From the NCBI RefSeq assembly GCF_004777465.1, contig NZ_CP038462.1, positions 1,736,001 to 1,800,000 of the forward strand: a stretch of 64,000 nt of DNA, in the 5' to 3' direction. Shown piece after piece: positions 13,590 to 28,404 of the stretch. Within the stretch, counting starts at the first letter, position 1, and every line of letters begins with the position of its first letter. The DNA comes from Nocardioides daphniae (lineage in GTDB: Bacteria; Actinomycetota; Actinomycetes; Propionibacteriales; Nocardioidaceae). The notes under the pieces were generated by a model. That model did no database searches, was not told the origin of the DNA, and saw nothing but the letters and a program-made list of their open reading frames with translations. The translations under genes were made by a program, and so were the position numbers.

Positions 13590-14246
13590 TCAGGACTCCA
13601 GCGGCCAGCCGCGGTCGGCCCATCCCATGGTGCCGTCGGAAACGTTGATCGCCTGACGACCCTGCGAGCGCAGGAACTCGCAGACCTGGCGGCTGCGGTT
13701 GCCACTGCGGCAGATCACCAGGAGCGGGCCCTCGGGCAGCTCGTCGATGCGCTCGCCGACCTGACCCATCGGGATGTGCACGGCTCCGGGGACGTGCCCG
13801 GCCGCGTACTCGTCGTCCTCCCGGACGTCGAGGACGAAGGCACCCATCGCGTGCTCGGCCGCGAAGGCGTCGAGGTCGATCTCGCCGGACTCGGCGGCGG
13901 CGATCTGGCGGCGGGCCTCGTCCATGTCGATGGCGCGTACGCCAGCGATCAGCTCGTCGAGCGCGGCGGCGGGCAGGGCGCCCGGCTGGGAGAAGACGAG
14001 GATGCCGTCACGGAAGGCCATGATCGTGGGGATCGAGGAGATCTGCGCCATGGCCGCCAGCTCACGCTCGGCCTCGGTGTCGACCTTGCCGAAGACGATG
14101 TCGGGGTGCTGCTCCGAGGCCGCCTCGAAGACCGGGGCGAACTGCTTGCACGGACCGCACCAGTCTGCCCAGAAGTCGACGAGCACGATGCCCTCGCCGG
14201 TGACGGTCGATTCGAAGGTGGAAGCGGTGAGCGCCTTGGTCGTCAT
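13590..14246 (-). CDS. thioredoxin-rhodanese two-domain protein
   Basis: A 218-residue protein. Residues 1-105 are a thioredoxin with active site WADWCGPCK near residue 30 and the cis-proline SSIPT. Residues about 125-218 are a rhodanese-like sulfurtransferase domain with VLDVREDDEYAAGHVPGA and the catalytic loop CRSGNRS near residue 178. No signal peptide, so cytoplasmic. A thioredoxin could reduce the persulfide formed on the rhodanese cysteine. The linker contains no G/C run that would suggest an artefactual fusion, unlike other joins in this window. ATG at 14246. Confidence 0.82.
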   Translation of the reverse strand: MTTKALTASTFESTVTGEGIVLVDFWADWCGPCKQFAPVFEAASEQHPDIVFGKVDTEAERELAAMAQISSIPTIMAFRDGILVFSQPGALPAAALDELIAGVRAIDMDEARRQIAAAESGEIDLDAFAAEHAMGAFVLDVREDDEYAAGHVPGAVHIPMGQVGERIDELPEGPLLVICRSGNRSRQVCEFLRSQGRQAINVSDGTMGWADRGWPLES

Positions 14247-14546
14247 GCACCGCACGTTACAAGGTGCTCCCGGCTGCCGTTCAAACGGAACCGGCCCGGC
14301 GCCAGTCGCCACGCCGACGAACGGCTGAGTAGGCTATATCACATGGTCTAGTGATGGTCTACCCCGTTCATACTCCGAATTGGGGAACGGCCCGGAAATC
14401 AGAATCTGCGGTCGCCGCGATGCCTTTACATCTATGCAGCGACCACAGTCGCTGGCCCGCGGCTTCAGCACCCGGGGGCAGTTTCTTCATCTCGCACCTG
14501 TGTGCGCACTGCGCGCTGCCGTCGTGCGCCCACTCGAGGGTCAAGC
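14247..14546. other. 300-base intergenic region, locally A/T-rich, with direct repeats
   Basis: No gene seen. ATGGTCTA occurs at 14343-14350 and again at 14354-14361, an 11-base spacing that puts both copies on the same helix face. The stretch of about 14330-14450 is clearly richer in A/T than its surroundings. It is the shared upstream region of the thioredoxin-rhodanese gene and the exported-protein gene; a promoter and binding site for the latter is likely but unproven. Confidence 0.45.
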
Positions 14547-15383
14547 ATGTCCATCACCACGTCTCGTCGCGGTCTCCTGACCGCATCCGCCTGGGCCGTC
14601 CCCGCCATCATGGTCAGCTCCGCGTCCCCCGCCTTCGCCGGCTCCGGCGTCGTCCCCCCGCCAACCTCGAGCTGCCGGGAGATCGACTACACGTTCTCCT
14701 GGCAGGCCAGCGGCTACTCCTTCGTGCCGACGTCCTCCAGCTCCCTGTACGGCGTGGGCAAGGGCTCGGCCCCGGCCACCCGCGTGCCCAACCAGTCGCT
14801 GACGCCGGCGGAGGTCGCCGCCATCACGCCGCTGACGGTCACCGCCTCGAACAGCTTCACCGGCAACCGCATGCGCGGCAGGTTGGCGAGCGACGGGGCC
14901 GCGAACATGCGCGTGTCACCGTTCAACGTCGGTGGGCTGCAGGCCCGTGGCCTCACGCTGCTGCAGGACCTGACCACCAACAACAGCCTCGGCAACAACG
15001 CGGCCACCCGCGCCGGTCACGCCCAGGTCCTCAAGCTGGAGTTCAGCCGCCCGGTCAAGAACCTCCGGTTCACGATCACTGACATCGACAGCACCTCGGG
15101 GCAGTACCGGGACCGCGTCAGCGTGAGTGGAGGCGCCAGCGGCGTCCGCGCCACGGCCCTCCGGGGCGCCGGCACCGCGTCAGACCCGTGGCGCAACAAC
15201 TCCGACAACACCGGGTACGACCCCGGTGTGGGTTCCGGCAACGTGGCGGTCGACTACTCGGGCCTCGCCCCGGTCAGCACGGTCCTCGTCACCTTCTGGA
15301 ACGACCAGAGCGGCTCGCTGAGCAGCTACGGCCTCCAGGGCATCTTCATCTCCAACCTGACCTTCAGGGCGATGAGCTGCTGA
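14547..15383 (+). CDS. Tat-exported protein of unknown function
   Basis: A 278-residue secreted protein. The start has a twin-arginine signal (TTSRRGLLTASAWAVPA) and an AxA-type cleavage site (SPAFAG). The mature part is Ser/Asn/Thr-rich and beta-strand-like, with only two cysteines, one at about residue 43 and one as the very last residue, so an N-to-C disulfide is possible. The C-terminal third (FTITDIDS, VLVTFWNDQSGS, IFISNLTF) resembles a lectin-like beta sandwich in pattern only; no family was recognised. GAGGG precedes ATG 14547. The gene stands alone between genes on the opposite strand, after an A/T-rich leader, which may point to recent acquisition. Confidence 0.7.
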   Translation: MSITTSRRGLLTASAWAVPAIMVSSASPAFAGSGVVPPPTSSCREIDYTFSWQASGYSFVPTSSSSLYGVGKGSAPATRVPNQSLTPAEVAAITPLTVTASNSFTGNRMRGRLASDGAANMRVSPFNVGGLQARGLTLLQDLTTNNSLGNNAATRAGHAQVLKLEFSRPVKNLRFTITDIDSTSGQYRDRVSVSGGASGVRATALRGAGTASDPWRNNSDNTGYDPGVGSGNVAVDYSGLAPVSTVLVTFWNDQSGSLSSYGLQGIFISNLTFRAMSC

Positions 15384-15386
15384 GGT

Positions 15387-16061
15387 TCACCACTTGCGGG
15401 CGCGCCACTCGGGCAGGTGCTCACGCTCCTGCCCGAGCACGCCGTCCTTCCCGTGCCCCGGGTGGAACCGTGTCTCGTCGGGCAGCGTGCCGAAGATGCG
15501 CTCCTCGACCTGGTCGATGAGCTGCTCGAAGGCCTCCTCGTTGCCGAAGGTGGCTCCCACACCACCGGGGAAGAGGGTGTCCCCGGTGAAGACGTGAGGG
15601 GAGCCCCCGGGGTCGTGGTGCACCAGGCACACCGACCCCGGGGTGTGGCCGGCGACGGCGATGACGTCCAGGTCGACACGTCCCACCCGGACCACGTCGC
15701 CGTGCTCCAGGCGACGCGCCACGGCGACCCCCGTCTGCTCGGTGATGGCGTCGGCGTCCGGGGCGCCCGCGAAGACCTCGGCACCGGTCGCCTCGACCAC
15801 GGCGGCGAGGGCGCGGTGGTGGTCCCAGTGCTGGTGCGTGGTCACGACGGCAGCGAGGCCGGCGTCCCCGATTAGGGGGAGCAGGACCTCCGGCGCGTCG
15901 GCGGCGTCGACGAGCAGCTGCTCGCCCGTCTCGTTGCAGCGCAGCACGTAGCAGTTGTTCGACATCTTGTCGTCCACCGCCACCTTGGTGACGGTCAAGG
16001 TCGACAGCGTGAGGGTCTGGGGGTCTCCGCCGGGGGAGACGTCTCCGGTGTAGGACGTCAT
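15387..16061 (-). CDS. metallo-beta-lactamase-fold hydrolase (glyoxalase II-like)
   Basis: A 224-residue MBL-fold hydrolase. The metal motif THQHWDHH matches HxHxDH, followed by [14 protein letters not shown] (second histidine ligand), [12 protein letters not shown] (bridging aspartate) and a C-terminal HPGHG histidine. This order is typical of hydroxyacylglutathione-hydrolase-like proteins. Actinobacteria use mycothiol instead of glutathione, so a mycothiol or other thioester substrate is plausible but not shown. ATG 16061 is chosen because the upstream extension has no ribosome site. It converges with the exported-protein gene, four bases apart. Confidence 0.8.
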   Translation of the reverse strand: MTSYTGDVSPGGDPQTLTLSTLTVTKVAVDDKMSNNCYVLRCNETGEQLLVDAADAPEVLLPLIGDAGLAAVVTTHQHWDHHRALAAVVEATGAEVFAGAPDADAITEQTGVAVARRLEHGDVVRVGRVDLDVIAVAGHTPGSVCLVHHDPGGSPHVFTGDTLFPGGVGATFGNEEAFEQLIDQVEERIFGTLPDETRFHPGHGKDGVLGQEREHLPEWRARKW

Positions 16062-16140
16062 GGGCCCATCCTGCCCGACACGCTGCCATGGGTCGGTGTG
16101 GAAGAGTGGGAGTGCCACCGTCCGGGGTTGTCCGAGCCTC

Positions 16141-16162
16141 TAGGATGGCGAACATGCGTTCG
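16141..16162 (+). promoter_or_regulatory. uvrA -10 and LexA (SOS) box
   Basis: TAGGAT at 16141-16146 is a good -10. CGAACATGCGTTCG at 16149-16162 is a perfect CGAAC-N4-GTTCG palindrome, the actinobacterial LexA operator consensus. It covers the expected transcription start, where bound LexA would block transcription. uvrA starts 34 bases further on. Confidence 0.8.
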
Positions 16163-16196
16163 AACGAACGTCGCGACCCACACCTCAAGGACGCTC

Positions 16197-19093
<2,897 letters not shown>

Positions 19094-19106
19094 ACCCGGA
19101 GGCACC

Positions 19107-19538
19107 ATGAGCAACAACCGTCCCTCTTCCCACCTCCTGTCGCGTCGCAGCGTCCTGGCGTCGGGCGCCACGGCCGCGGCGGTCCCGATGGTCGCCGGTT
19201 GCGGCGAGGACGAGCCGGTGACGGCGCCCGAGCCGCCGAAGGCCGACACCGAGCTGCTGAAGACGTCCGACGTGCCCGTGGGCGGCTGCGCGGTCGTCTC
19301 GGCGCTGAAGCTGGTCGTCACCCAGCCCAGCGAGGGTCAGTTCAAGGCGTTCAGCTCACTGTGCACCCACCAGGGGTGCGAGGTCTCGTCGTCCAGCGAC
19401 GGCGAGATCCCGTGCACCTGCCACGGCAGCCGCTTCTCGTTGACCGACGGATCGGTGATCAAGGGTCCGGCGGAGGTCCCGCTCGAGGAGGTCGCCGTCG
19501 AGGTCAAGGACGGTGTGGTCACCACCACGAACGCCTGA
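19107..19538 (+). CDS. Tat-exported Rieske [2Fe-2S] lipoprotein, copy 1
   Basis: A 143-residue membrane-anchored Rieske protein. N terminus: SRRSVLASG twin-arginine motif and lipobox VAGC with Cys32 as lipidation site. The cluster site has CTHQGC and CTCHGS, which supply two Cys and two His ligands plus the disulfide pair typical of bc1-type Rieske domains; the usual CPCHG proline is a threonine here. ATG 19107 is 13 bases past uvrA with a CCGGAGG site. Shares the unusual DVPVGGC segment with the next gene, so the two look like a tandem duplication. Electron partners unknown. Confidence 0.85.
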   Translation: MSNNRPSSHLLSRRSVLASGATAAAVPMVAGCGEDEPVTAPEPPKADTELLKTSDVPVGGCAVVSALKLVVTQPSEGQFKAFSSLCTHQGCEVSSSSDGEIPCTCHGSRFSLTDGSVIKGPAEVPLEEVAVEVKDGVVTTTNA

Positions 19539-19580
19539 CCGGCCGGCTGGGCCCGACCGCTGCGCCGACCACTGCCTCCC

Positions 19581-19606
19581 TATGCTGGAGACAGTTAGTC
19601 AGGAGG
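19581..19606 (+). promoter_or_regulatory. promoter -10 and RBS of second Rieske gene
   Basis: TATGCT at 19581-19586 fits a TANNNT -10. AGGAGG at 19601-19606 lies four bases before GTG 19611, so this gene has its own promoter and a short leader. Confidence 0.5.
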
Positions 19607-19610
19607 ATGC

Positions 19611-20027
19611 GTGACCCAGCCCCCCACTCGTCGTCGTGTGCTCGCCGCAGGTGCCGGCGTCGCGATGGCCCCCGTCGTTGCCTCGTGTGCCGACCCGTCG
19701 GCCGACCCCCAGCTCCACCAGCAGGACCCGCCCCGGCCGGGCACCGACGTGGCCCCCACCACCGACGTCCCCGTCGGGGGCTGCCAGGTCTTCGCGCGCT
19801 TCGGCACGGTGGTCTCCCAGCCCGTCGAGGGTGAGTTCAAGGCGTTCAACGCCGAGTGCTCCCACAAGGGCTGCTTCGTCGGCTCGTCCGACGAGGGACA
19901 CATCCCGTGCCGCTGCCACGGCAGCAAGTTCGACCTCGCCACCGGGGCCCGTCTCGCCGGCCCGGCCAAGGCTCCGCTCGACCCCGTGGCGATCAAGGTC
20001 GAGAACGGCCGGATCGTCACCGCGTGA
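19611..20027 (+). CDS. Tat-exported Rieske [2Fe-2S] lipoprotein, copy 2
   Basis: A 138-residue paralogue of the preceding gene. It has TRRRVLAAG (Tat motif), lipobox VASC with Cys26, and the Rieske site CSHKGC ... CRCHGS. The conserved DVPVGGCQVF segment, FKAFNAECSHKGC and C-terminal GPAKAPLDPVAIKV align directly with copy 1, including the additional cysteine in VGGC. GTG start follows AGGAGG. The pair sits between uvrA and uvrC but has no evident repair role; exported electron transfer is the family expectation. Confidence 0.85.
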   Translation: MTQPPTRRRVLAAGAGVAMAPVVASCADPSADPQLHQQDPPRPGTDVAPTTDVPVGGCQVFARFGTVVSQPVEGEFKAFNAECSHKGCFVGSSDEGHIPCRCHGSKFDLATGARLAGPAKAPLDPVAIKVENGRIVTA

Positions 20028-20065
20028 TGCCGGCGGGTGCTCCGTCCCGGCTCGTCCGCACTCCG

Positions 20066-20076
20066 TAGGCTGGAGG
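20066..20076 (+). promoter_or_regulatory. uvrC -10 overlapping its RBS
   Basis: TAGGCT at 20066-20071 is a TANNNT -10, followed directly by GGAGG at 20072-20076 and GTG at 20078. Such spacing implies a leaderless or nearly leaderless transcript, in which the GGAGG would be outside the mRNA. Confidence 0.45.
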
Positions 20077-20077
20077 C

Positions 20078-22045
20078 GTGCCGAGCCCCGCGTCGTACCG
20101 TCCCGCTCCCGGGTCGATCCCGACCCAGCCAGGGGTCTACCGCTTCCGTGACGTCCACGGACGGGTGATCTACGTCGGCAAGGCGAAGAACCTGCGTTCA
20201 CGCCTGTCGTCGTACTTCCAGGACATCTCCGGGCTGCACCCTCGCACGGCGTCGATGGTGACCACCGGCGCCAGCGTCGAGTGGACCGTGGTCCGCACCG
20301 AGGTGGAGGCGCTCCAGCTCGAGTACTCCTGGATCAAGGAGTTCGACCCCCGCTTCAACGTCAAGTACCGCGACGACAAGTCCTACCCGTGGCTGGCCGT
20401 CACGGTCGGGGAGGAGTTCCCCCGCGTCATGGTCGGGCGCGGCGCGAAGAAGAAGGGCACCCGCTACTTCGGTCCCTACGGCCACGCGTGGGCGATCCGC
20501 GAGACCGTCGACCAGCTGCTGCGGGTCTTCCCGATGCGCTCCTGCACCAAGGGTGTCTTCAACCGTTCGGCCCAGATCGGTCGTCCGTGCCTGCTCGGCT
20601 ACATCGACAAGTGCGCCGCGCCCTGCGTGGGCAAGATCAGCGCCGAGGACCACCGCGCCATCGTCAACGACCTCTGCGACTTCATGGCCGGCAACACCGA
20701 CGCCTTCGTGAAGCGCGTCGAGAAGGAGATGTACGCCGCCTCCGAGGCCATGGAGTTCGAGAAGGCCGCCCGCCTGCGCGACGACCTCGGTGCCCTGCGC
20801 CGGGCCCTGGAGAAGCAGGTGGTCGTGCTGGCCGACGGCACCGACGCCGACGTGGTGGCGCTGGCGGAGGATCCGCTGGAGGTCGCGGTCCAGGTCTTCC
20901 ACGTGCGCGGGGGTCGCATCCGAGGCCAGCGCGGCTGGGTGGCCGACCGCATGGACGAGGGCGGCACCCCCGAGCTCGTCGAGGAGTTCCTGCTCCAGCT
21001 GTACGCCGACGACCCCGACGCCATCCCGCGCGAGGTGCTGGTGCCCGAGCTGCCCGCCGACGTGGCGACGCTCGAGGACCTGCTCTCCTCGCTGCGCGGC
21101 TCCAAGGTCCGGATCCGGGTGCCGCAACGAGGCGACAAGAAGGTGCTGCAGGAGACGGTGGCCCGCAACGCCGTCCAGGGCCTGGCCCTGCACAAGACGA
21201 AGCGCGCCAGCGACCTGACGACGCGCAACCGCGCCCTGGAGGAGATCCAGGAGGCCCTCGACCTGGGCGAGGTGCCGCTGCGCATCGAGTGCTTCGACGT
21301 CTCCAACCTCCAGGGGACCGAGGTCGTCGCCTCCATGGTCGTCTTCGAGGACGGGCTGGCCCGCAAGGGCGAGTACCGCCGGTTCGTGATCAAGGACGTG
21401 GAGGGACAGAACGACGTCGCCTCGATGCACGAGGTCATCACCCGACGCTTCCGACGACTGCTCGAGGAGCGCTCGAAGTCGGCCGAGGTCTCCACGGACG
21501 CCGGCCCGATGCTGGTCGACCCGGACACCGGTCGACCGCGCAAGTTCGCCTACACCCCGGCCCTGGTGGTCGTCGACGGTGGCCCGCCCCAGGTCGCGGC
21601 GGCAGCCGACGCGCTGGAGCAGCTGGGCCTGGGCGACATCCCGGTCTGCGGCCTGGCCAAGCGGCTCGAGGAGGTGTGGCTCCCCGGCGACGAGGACCCG
21701 GTCATCCTGCCCCGCACCAGCGAGGGGCTCTACCTGCTCCAGCGGATCCGCGACGAGGCCCACCGCTTCGCGATCGCGCACCACCGGGGACGCCGCTCGC
21801 GCACGATGGTCGAGAGCCTGCTCGACGACGTACCGGGCCTGGGGGAGATCCGGCGCAAGGCCCTGCTCCGGCACTTCGGCTCGCTCAAGAAGCTGCGTCT
21901 CGCGGCCGTCGAGGAGATCGCGATGGTGCCCGGCATCGGCCCGCAGACGGCCGCCGCCATCAAGGAAGCACTCACGCAGCAGGACGGCGCACGACAGACT
22001 GGGCCGCGCATCAACACGGCCACCGGAGAGATCGAGGAGCACTGA
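20078..22045 (+). CDS. uvrC: excinuclease ABC subunit UvrC
   Basis: Dual-incision nuclease of nucleotide excision repair, 655 residues, intact. Order: GIY-YIG nuclease (PGVYRF ... [18 protein letters not shown]) for the 3' cut; a cysteine patch ([16 protein letters not shown]); UVR domain ([14 protein letters not shown]) near residue 230 that meets UvrB; RNase H-like domain for the 5' cut ([20 protein letters not shown]); and a C-terminal helix-hairpin-helix ([18 protein letters not shown]). It begins the uvrC-rapZ-yvcK-whiA block; the stop overlaps rapZ by one base (TGATG). Confidence 0.96.
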   Translation: MPSPASYRPAPGSIPTQPGVYRFRDVHGRVIYVGKAKNLRSRLSSYFQDISGLHPRTASMVTTGASVEWTVVRTEVEALQLEYSWIKEFDPRFNVKYRDDKSYPWLAVTVGEEFPRVMVGRGAKKKGTRYFGPYGHAWAIRETVDQLLRVFPMRSCTKGVFNRSAQIGRPCLLGYIDKCAAPCVGKISAEDHRAIVNDLCDFMAGNTDAFVKRVEKEMYAASEAMEFEKAARLRDDLGALRRALEKQVVVLADGTDADVVALAEDPLEVAVQVFHVRGGRIRGQRGWVADRMDEGGTPELVEEFLLQLYADDPDAIPREVLVPELPADVATLEDLLSSLRGSKVRIRVPQRGDKKVLQETVARNAVQGLALHKTKRASDLTTRNRALEEIQEALDLGEVPLRIECFDVSNLQGTEVVASMVVFEDGLARKGEYRRFVIKDVEGQNDVASMHEVITRRFRRLLEERSKSAEVSTDAGPMLVDPDTGRPRKFAYTPALVVVDGGPPQVAAAADALEQLGLGDIPVCGLAKRLEEVWLPGDEDPVILPRTSEGLYLLQRIRDEAHRFAIAHHRGRRSRTMVESLLDDVPGLGEIRRKALLRHFGSLKKLRLAAVEEIAMVPGIGPQTAAAIKEALTQQDGARQTGPRINTATGEIEEH

Positions 22046-22910
22046 TGAGCATCGAACCGGGTGAGCTGGTCATCATCACGGGCATGACCGGCGCCGGACG
22101 CAGCACCGCCGCCAAGGAGCTCGAGGACCTGGGCTACTTCGTGGTCGACAACCTGCCGCCCACGCTGGTGCCCGACGTGGTCAGCATGGTCGACGCCGAG
22201 CGGGGGACCTCCCAGCCGATCGCGATCGTGGTCGACGTGCGCTCCGGCGCCTTCTTCGACACCCTCGCGACCCAGCGCTACGAGCGGAGCACCGGCCGAC
22301 CCACGACGCTGCTCTACCTCGACGCCTCCGACGACGCCCTCGTACGCCGTCAGGAGCCGCCCGCCGCCCGCACCCGTTGCAGGGCTCCGGGCGTCTGCTC
22401 GACGGGCTGGCACGGGAGCGGAAGGTGCTGGAGACGACGCGTGGCCGTGCCGACCTCCTCATCGACACCACGGGCCTCAACGTCCACCAGCTCACCAAGC
22501 GGATCGCGAACCACTTCGGGTCGGCGGAGTCGCTGCAGCTCAAGGTGACCGTGATCAGCTTCGGCTTCAAGTACGGCATCCCCGTGGACGCCGACTTCGT
22601 GGCGGACATGCGCTTCCTGCCCAACCCGCACTGGGTGCCCGAGCTGCGTGCCCGAACGGGCCAGGACGTCGACGTCGCCGACTACGTCAAGGCACAGCCG
22701 GGCGCCGGCGCGTTCCTCGAGGGGTACATCCCCGTGCTGCAGCTTGTGGCACGCGGCTACCTCGAGGAGGGCAAGCGCTTCATGACGGTGGCCGTCGGGT
22801 GCACCGGGGGCAAGCACCGCAGCGTGGCCATGTCCGAGGCCATCGCCCAGCGCCTCTCCGAGGGCGGGCTCGACGTCCGCACCACCCACCGCGACCTCGG
22901 ACGGGAGTGA
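22045..22910 (+). CDS. rapZ: RapZ family nucleotide-binding protein (one indel)
   Basis: P-loop protein of the RapZ/YvcJ family, 288 residues after correction. Walker A is GMTGAGRST near residue 13, followed by ELEDLGYFVVDNLP. The C-terminal half has VISFGFKYGIP, DADFVADMRFLPNP and VGCTGGKHRSVAMSE, strongly conserved in the family. In E. coli RapZ controls GlmZ/GlmS; in actinobacteria the role is less clear and the gene usually travels with yvcK and whiA, as here. One G is lost near 22352 (GAGGCC read as GAGCC); repair rejoins the halves. Confidence 0.93.
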
Positions 22911-22911
22911 G

Positions 22912-23897
22912 ATGGGCGTCCCACCCCTGACCTCCCAGCCCCGCTCCGTCCACTCCCAGTCCGTCGTGGCGCTCGGGGGAGGCCACGGCCTGCACGCGTC
23001 GTTGAGCGCGCTGCGGATGCTGCACGACTCCCTGGACGTCGACCGGATCACCGCCGTGGTGACGGTGGCCGACAACGGAGGTTCGTCGGGCCGGCTGCGC
23101 CAGGAGTTCGGCGTCCTGCCCCCCGGTGACCTCCGGATGGCGCTGTCGGCGCTGTGCGGCGAGGACGAGTGGGGCCGCACCTGGGCCGAGCTCTTCCAGC
23201 ACCGTTTCGGTGGCGAGGGCGAGATGCAGGGGCACGCCATCGGCAACCTCGTCCTGGTCGGTCTGTGGGAGCTGATGGGCGACCACGTCCGGGCGCTCGA
23301 CTGGGCCGGGACGCTGCTCGGGGCGCGCGGTCGCGTGCTGCCCATGGCGACCACCCCGATGGACATCACGGCGGAGGTCCGCGACCCGCACTCCTCCGAC
23401 GGCGTCACCACCACGGTGCGTGGCCAGAAGGAGGTCGCGACCACGCCAGGGGAGATCGTCCAGGTCGCTCTCGACCCCGAGGGCCGGACGCCTGCAGCGA
23501 GGCCGTGCAGGCCATCGAGGAGGCGGAGTGGGTCCTGCTCGGGCCGGGCTCGTGGTTCACCTCGGTGATCCCGCACCTGATGGTGCCGGGCCTGCGCGAG
23601 GCCCTGACCCGCACCCCGGCCAAGGTGGTGCTGCTGCTCAACCTGGTGGCCCAGGAGGGCGAGACCGCCGGCTACGGCCCCGTCGAGCACCTGGCCGCCC
23701 TGATGCGCCACGCCCCCGACCTGGCGCTGCACGCCGTCGTCGCGGACCGCGGCAGCGTGCCCGACACCGACGCACTGGCCGGCGCCGTCGGTGCCGTGGG
23801 AGCCCAGCTGGTGCTGGCCGACGTCGCCAGCCCCGGTGAGGCGCACCACGATCCCTCCCGGTTGGCCGCGACGCTGCGCGCGCTGATGTCGGCATGA
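22912..23897 (+). CDS. yvcK: YvcK/CofD-like protein (one indel)
   Basis: Gluconeogenesis-factor family protein, 328 residues after correction; needed for cell-wall homeostasis on gluconeogenic substrates in other bacteria. Conserved marks: [61 protein letters not shown], and after repair [17 protein letters not shown]. One C lost near 23485 (GGGCCCGG read as GGGCCGG) shifts the frame. ATG 22912 comes one base after the rapZ stop. Part of the uvrC-whiA block. Confidence 0.93.
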
Positions 23898-23958
23898 GCT
23901 CCGCCGTGGCTTCGCACGAACTCCACGCCCTCGGGCGATGCGTGGCAGGATGCCGCCC

Positions 23959-26045
<2,087 letters not shown>

Positions 26046-26074
26046 CGACCGACCGACACGGAGATCACTGACAC

Positions 26075-27274
26075 ATGAGCAGCATCGAGTCGCTCGGCGA
26101 CCTGCGAGGCAAGCGCGTCCTGGTCCGCTCCGACCTGAACGTGCCCCTGGACGGCACCACCATCACCGACGACGGCCGGATCCGCGCGAGCGTCCCGACC
26201 ATCAAGGGCCTGGCCGAGGCGGGGGCGCGGGTCATCGTGACCGCCCACCTCGGTCGCCCGAAGGGTGAGCCGGACCCCAAGTACAGCCTCGCTCCCGTCG
26301 CCGGGCGCCTCGGTGAGCTCCTCGGTCACCCTGTGGCGTTCGCCACCGACACGGTGGGGGAGTCGGCCCAGCAGGTCGTCTCCGGCCTCGGTGACGGTGA
26401 CGTCGCGCTGCTGGAGAACGTCCGCTTCAACGAGGGCGAGACGAGCAAGGACGACGCCGTGCGCGGCTCCTTCGCCGACCAGCTCGCCCAGCTCGCCGAC
26501 GCCTTCGTCTCCGACGGCTTCGGCGTCGTCCACCGCAAGCAGGCCAGCGTCTACGACGTGGCCCTGCGCCTGCCCAGCGCGATGGGTGGTCTCGTCAAGA
26601 CGGAGATCGACGTCCTGCGCCGCCTCACCGTCGACCCCGAGCGTCCGTACGTCGTCGTCCTCGGCGGCTCGAAGGTGTCGGACAAGCTCGCGGTGATCGA
26701 CAACCTGCTCTCCAAGGCGGACAAGCTGCTGATCGGCGGTGGCATGGTCTTCACCTTCCTCGCCGCCCAGGGCCACGAGGTCGGCAAGAGCCTGCTCGAG
26801 ACCGACCAGCTCGACACCTGTCGTGCCTACCTGCAGGCAGCGGCCGACAAGGGGGTCGAGATCGTCCTGCCCACCGACATCGTGGTGGACACCCAGTTCC
26901 CGGCCGGCGGCGTCGTCCCCTCGCCGCAGGTGGTGCCGGCCTCGGAGATTCCCGCTGACGCGCTCGGCCTGGACATCGGCCCCGAGTCGGGGGCCGCCTT
27001 CGCCGCGGCGCTCGCCGACGCGCGTACGGTCTTCTGGAACGGCCCGATGGGCGTCTTCGAGGTCCCCGCCTTCGCCGAGGGCACACGAGCGGTCGCCGCC
27101 GCGCTGACCGCAGTCCCGGGCCTCTCGGTCGTCGGCGGTGGCGACTCGGCCGCCGCGGTCCGCGCCCTGGGCTTCGACGAGTCGGCCTTCGGCCACATCT
27201 CCACCGGCGGCGGCGCCAGCCTCGAGTACCTCGAGGGCAAGGAACTGCCCGGCATCGCCGTCCTCGAGCGCTGA
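26075..27274 (+). CDS. pgk: phosphoglycerate kinase
   Basis: Transfers phosphate from 1,3-bisphosphoglycerate to ADP; 399 residues, normal length. N-terminal [20 protein letters not shown] substrate loop, [10 protein letters not shown], hinge [11 protein letters not shown], and nucleotide site [10 protein letters not shown] and [14 protein letters not shown] are present. ATG lies 29 bases after gap. Intact and cotranscribed with gap and tpiA by spacing. Confidence 0.97.
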   Translation: MSSIESLGDLRGKRVLVRSDLNVPLDGTTITDDGRIRASVPTIKGLAEAGARVIVTAHLGRPKGEPDPKYSLAPVAGRLGELLGHPVAFATDTVGESAQQVVSGLGDGDVALLENVRFNEGETSKDDAVRGSFADQLAQLADAFVSDGFGVVHRKQASVYDVALRLPSAMGGLVKTEIDVLRRLTVDPERPYVVVLGGSKVSDKLAVIDNLLSKADKLLIGGGMVFTFLAAQGHEVGKSLLETDQLDTCRAYLQAAADKGVEIVLPTDIVVDTQFPAGGVVPSPQVVPASEIPADALGLDIGPESGAAFAAALADARTVFWNGPMGVFEVPAFAEGTRAVAAALTAVPGLSVVGGGDSAAAVRALGFDESAFGHISTGGGASLEYLEGKELPGIAVLER

Positions 27275-27312
27275 CGCGCTCCCACCCACCACTTCGCAGA
27301 GGTAGACACCCC

Positions 27313-28104
27313 ATGGCTTCGCGCACGCCCCTGATGGCCGGCAACTGGAAGATGAACCTGAACCACCAGGAGGCGGTGGTCCTGGTCCAGAAGCTCGCCT
27401 GGACGCTCGACGACAAGAAGCACGACCACGCCAAGGCCGAGGTGGTGGTGATCCCGCCCTTCACCGACCTGCGCTCGGTCCAGACGCTCGTCGACGGTGA
27501 CCGTCTCAAGGTCAAGTACGGCGCGCAGGACGTCTCGGTCCACGACTCGGGCGCCTACACCGGTGAGGTCTCCGCGTCGATGCTGGCCAAGCTGGGCTGC
27601 TCCTACGTCGTGGTCGGGCACTCCGAGCGGCGCGAGTACCACGCCGAGACCGACGCGGTGGTCAACGCCAAGGCGCACAAGGCCGTCGAGCACGGCATGG
27701 TCCCGATCGTCTGCGTCGGGGAGGGCCTCGACGTCCGCAGGGCGGGCGAGCAGGTGGCCTACACCCTGGCCCAGGTCGAGGGATCCCTGGCTGGCTTCAC
27801 CGCCGAGCAGGTCGCCGACCTGGTCGTGGCCTACGAGCCCGTCTGGGCGATCGGTACCGGCGAGGTGGCCACCCCCGACGACGCGCAGGAGGTCTGCGGT
27901 GCCATCCGCGCGCGCATCCGTGAGCTGCACGGTGACGCGGCGGCCGACGGCGTACGCGTGCTGTACGGCGGCTCGGTCAAGGCGTCGAACGTGGCCGGCA
28001 TCATGGACAAGGCCGACGTGGACGGAGCCCTCGTGGGCGGCGCCAGCCTGCAGGCTGACGAATTTGGGGGAATCTGCCGCTTCTACGACATGCCGGTGCT
28101 CTGA
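27313..28104 (+). CDS. tpiA: triosephosphate isomerase
   Basis: Interconverts dihydroxyacetone phosphate and glyceraldehyde 3-phosphate; 263 residues. Substrate lysine in GNWKMNLN, catalytic histidine in VVGHSERR, catalytic glutamate in [13 protein letters not shown] followed by flexible loop 6, and phosphate-binding YGGSVKASN and [13 protein letters not shown] follows AGAGG-type site 38 bases after pgk. Confidence 0.97.
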   Translation: MASRTPLMAGNWKMNLNHQEAVVLVQKLAWTLDDKKHDHAKAEVVVIPPFTDLRSVQTLVDGDRLKVKYGAQDVSVHDSGAYTGEVSASMLAKLGCSYVVVGHSERREYHAETDAVVNAKAHKAVEHGMVPIVCVGEGLDVRRAGEQVAYTLAQVEGSLAGFTAEQVADLVVAYEPVWAIGTGEVATPDDAQEVCGAIRARIRELHGDAAADGVRVLYGGSVKASNVAGIMDKADVDGALVGGASLQADEFGGICRFYDMPVL

Positions 28105-28133
28105 CCTCCCCCTTTTGACGTAAGGTTCCTGCC

Positions 28134-28367
28134 GTGGAAATCGTTCTTCAAGTTCTGCTCGTTCTCACGAGCCTGATGCTGATCATGCTGGTGCTGCTCC
28201 ACAAGGGACGTGGCGGCGGTCTGTCCGACATGTTCGGTGGCGGCACGTCGAGCTCCCTGGGGGGTTCGTCGGTCGCGGAGAAGAACCTCGACCGCTTCAC
28301 GGTCGCCATGGGCGTGCTCTGGTTCGCCACCGTCATCGGCCTGGGGTTGCTGACGGCGTACAGCTGA
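28134..28367 (+). CDS. secG: preprotein translocase subunit SecG
   Basis: A 77-residue membrane protein, part of SecYEG. Two transmembrane helices (LQVLLVLTSLMLIMLVLLHKG and VAMGVLWFATVIGLGLL) flank a glycine/serine-rich cytosolic loop (GGGLSDMFGGGTSSSLGG) typical of SecG. GTG start; TAAGGT at 28121-28126 could be a -10 giving a leaderless message in addition to readthrough from tpiA. Confidence 0.93.
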   Translation: MEIVLQVLLVLTSLMLIMLVLLHKGRGGGLSDMFGGGTSSSLGGSSVAEKNLDRFTVAMGVLWFATVIGLGLLTAYS

Positions 28368-28404
28368 GTTTCACAGTCGCATTTCACTCTGGGGAGGGTC
28401 TGAA

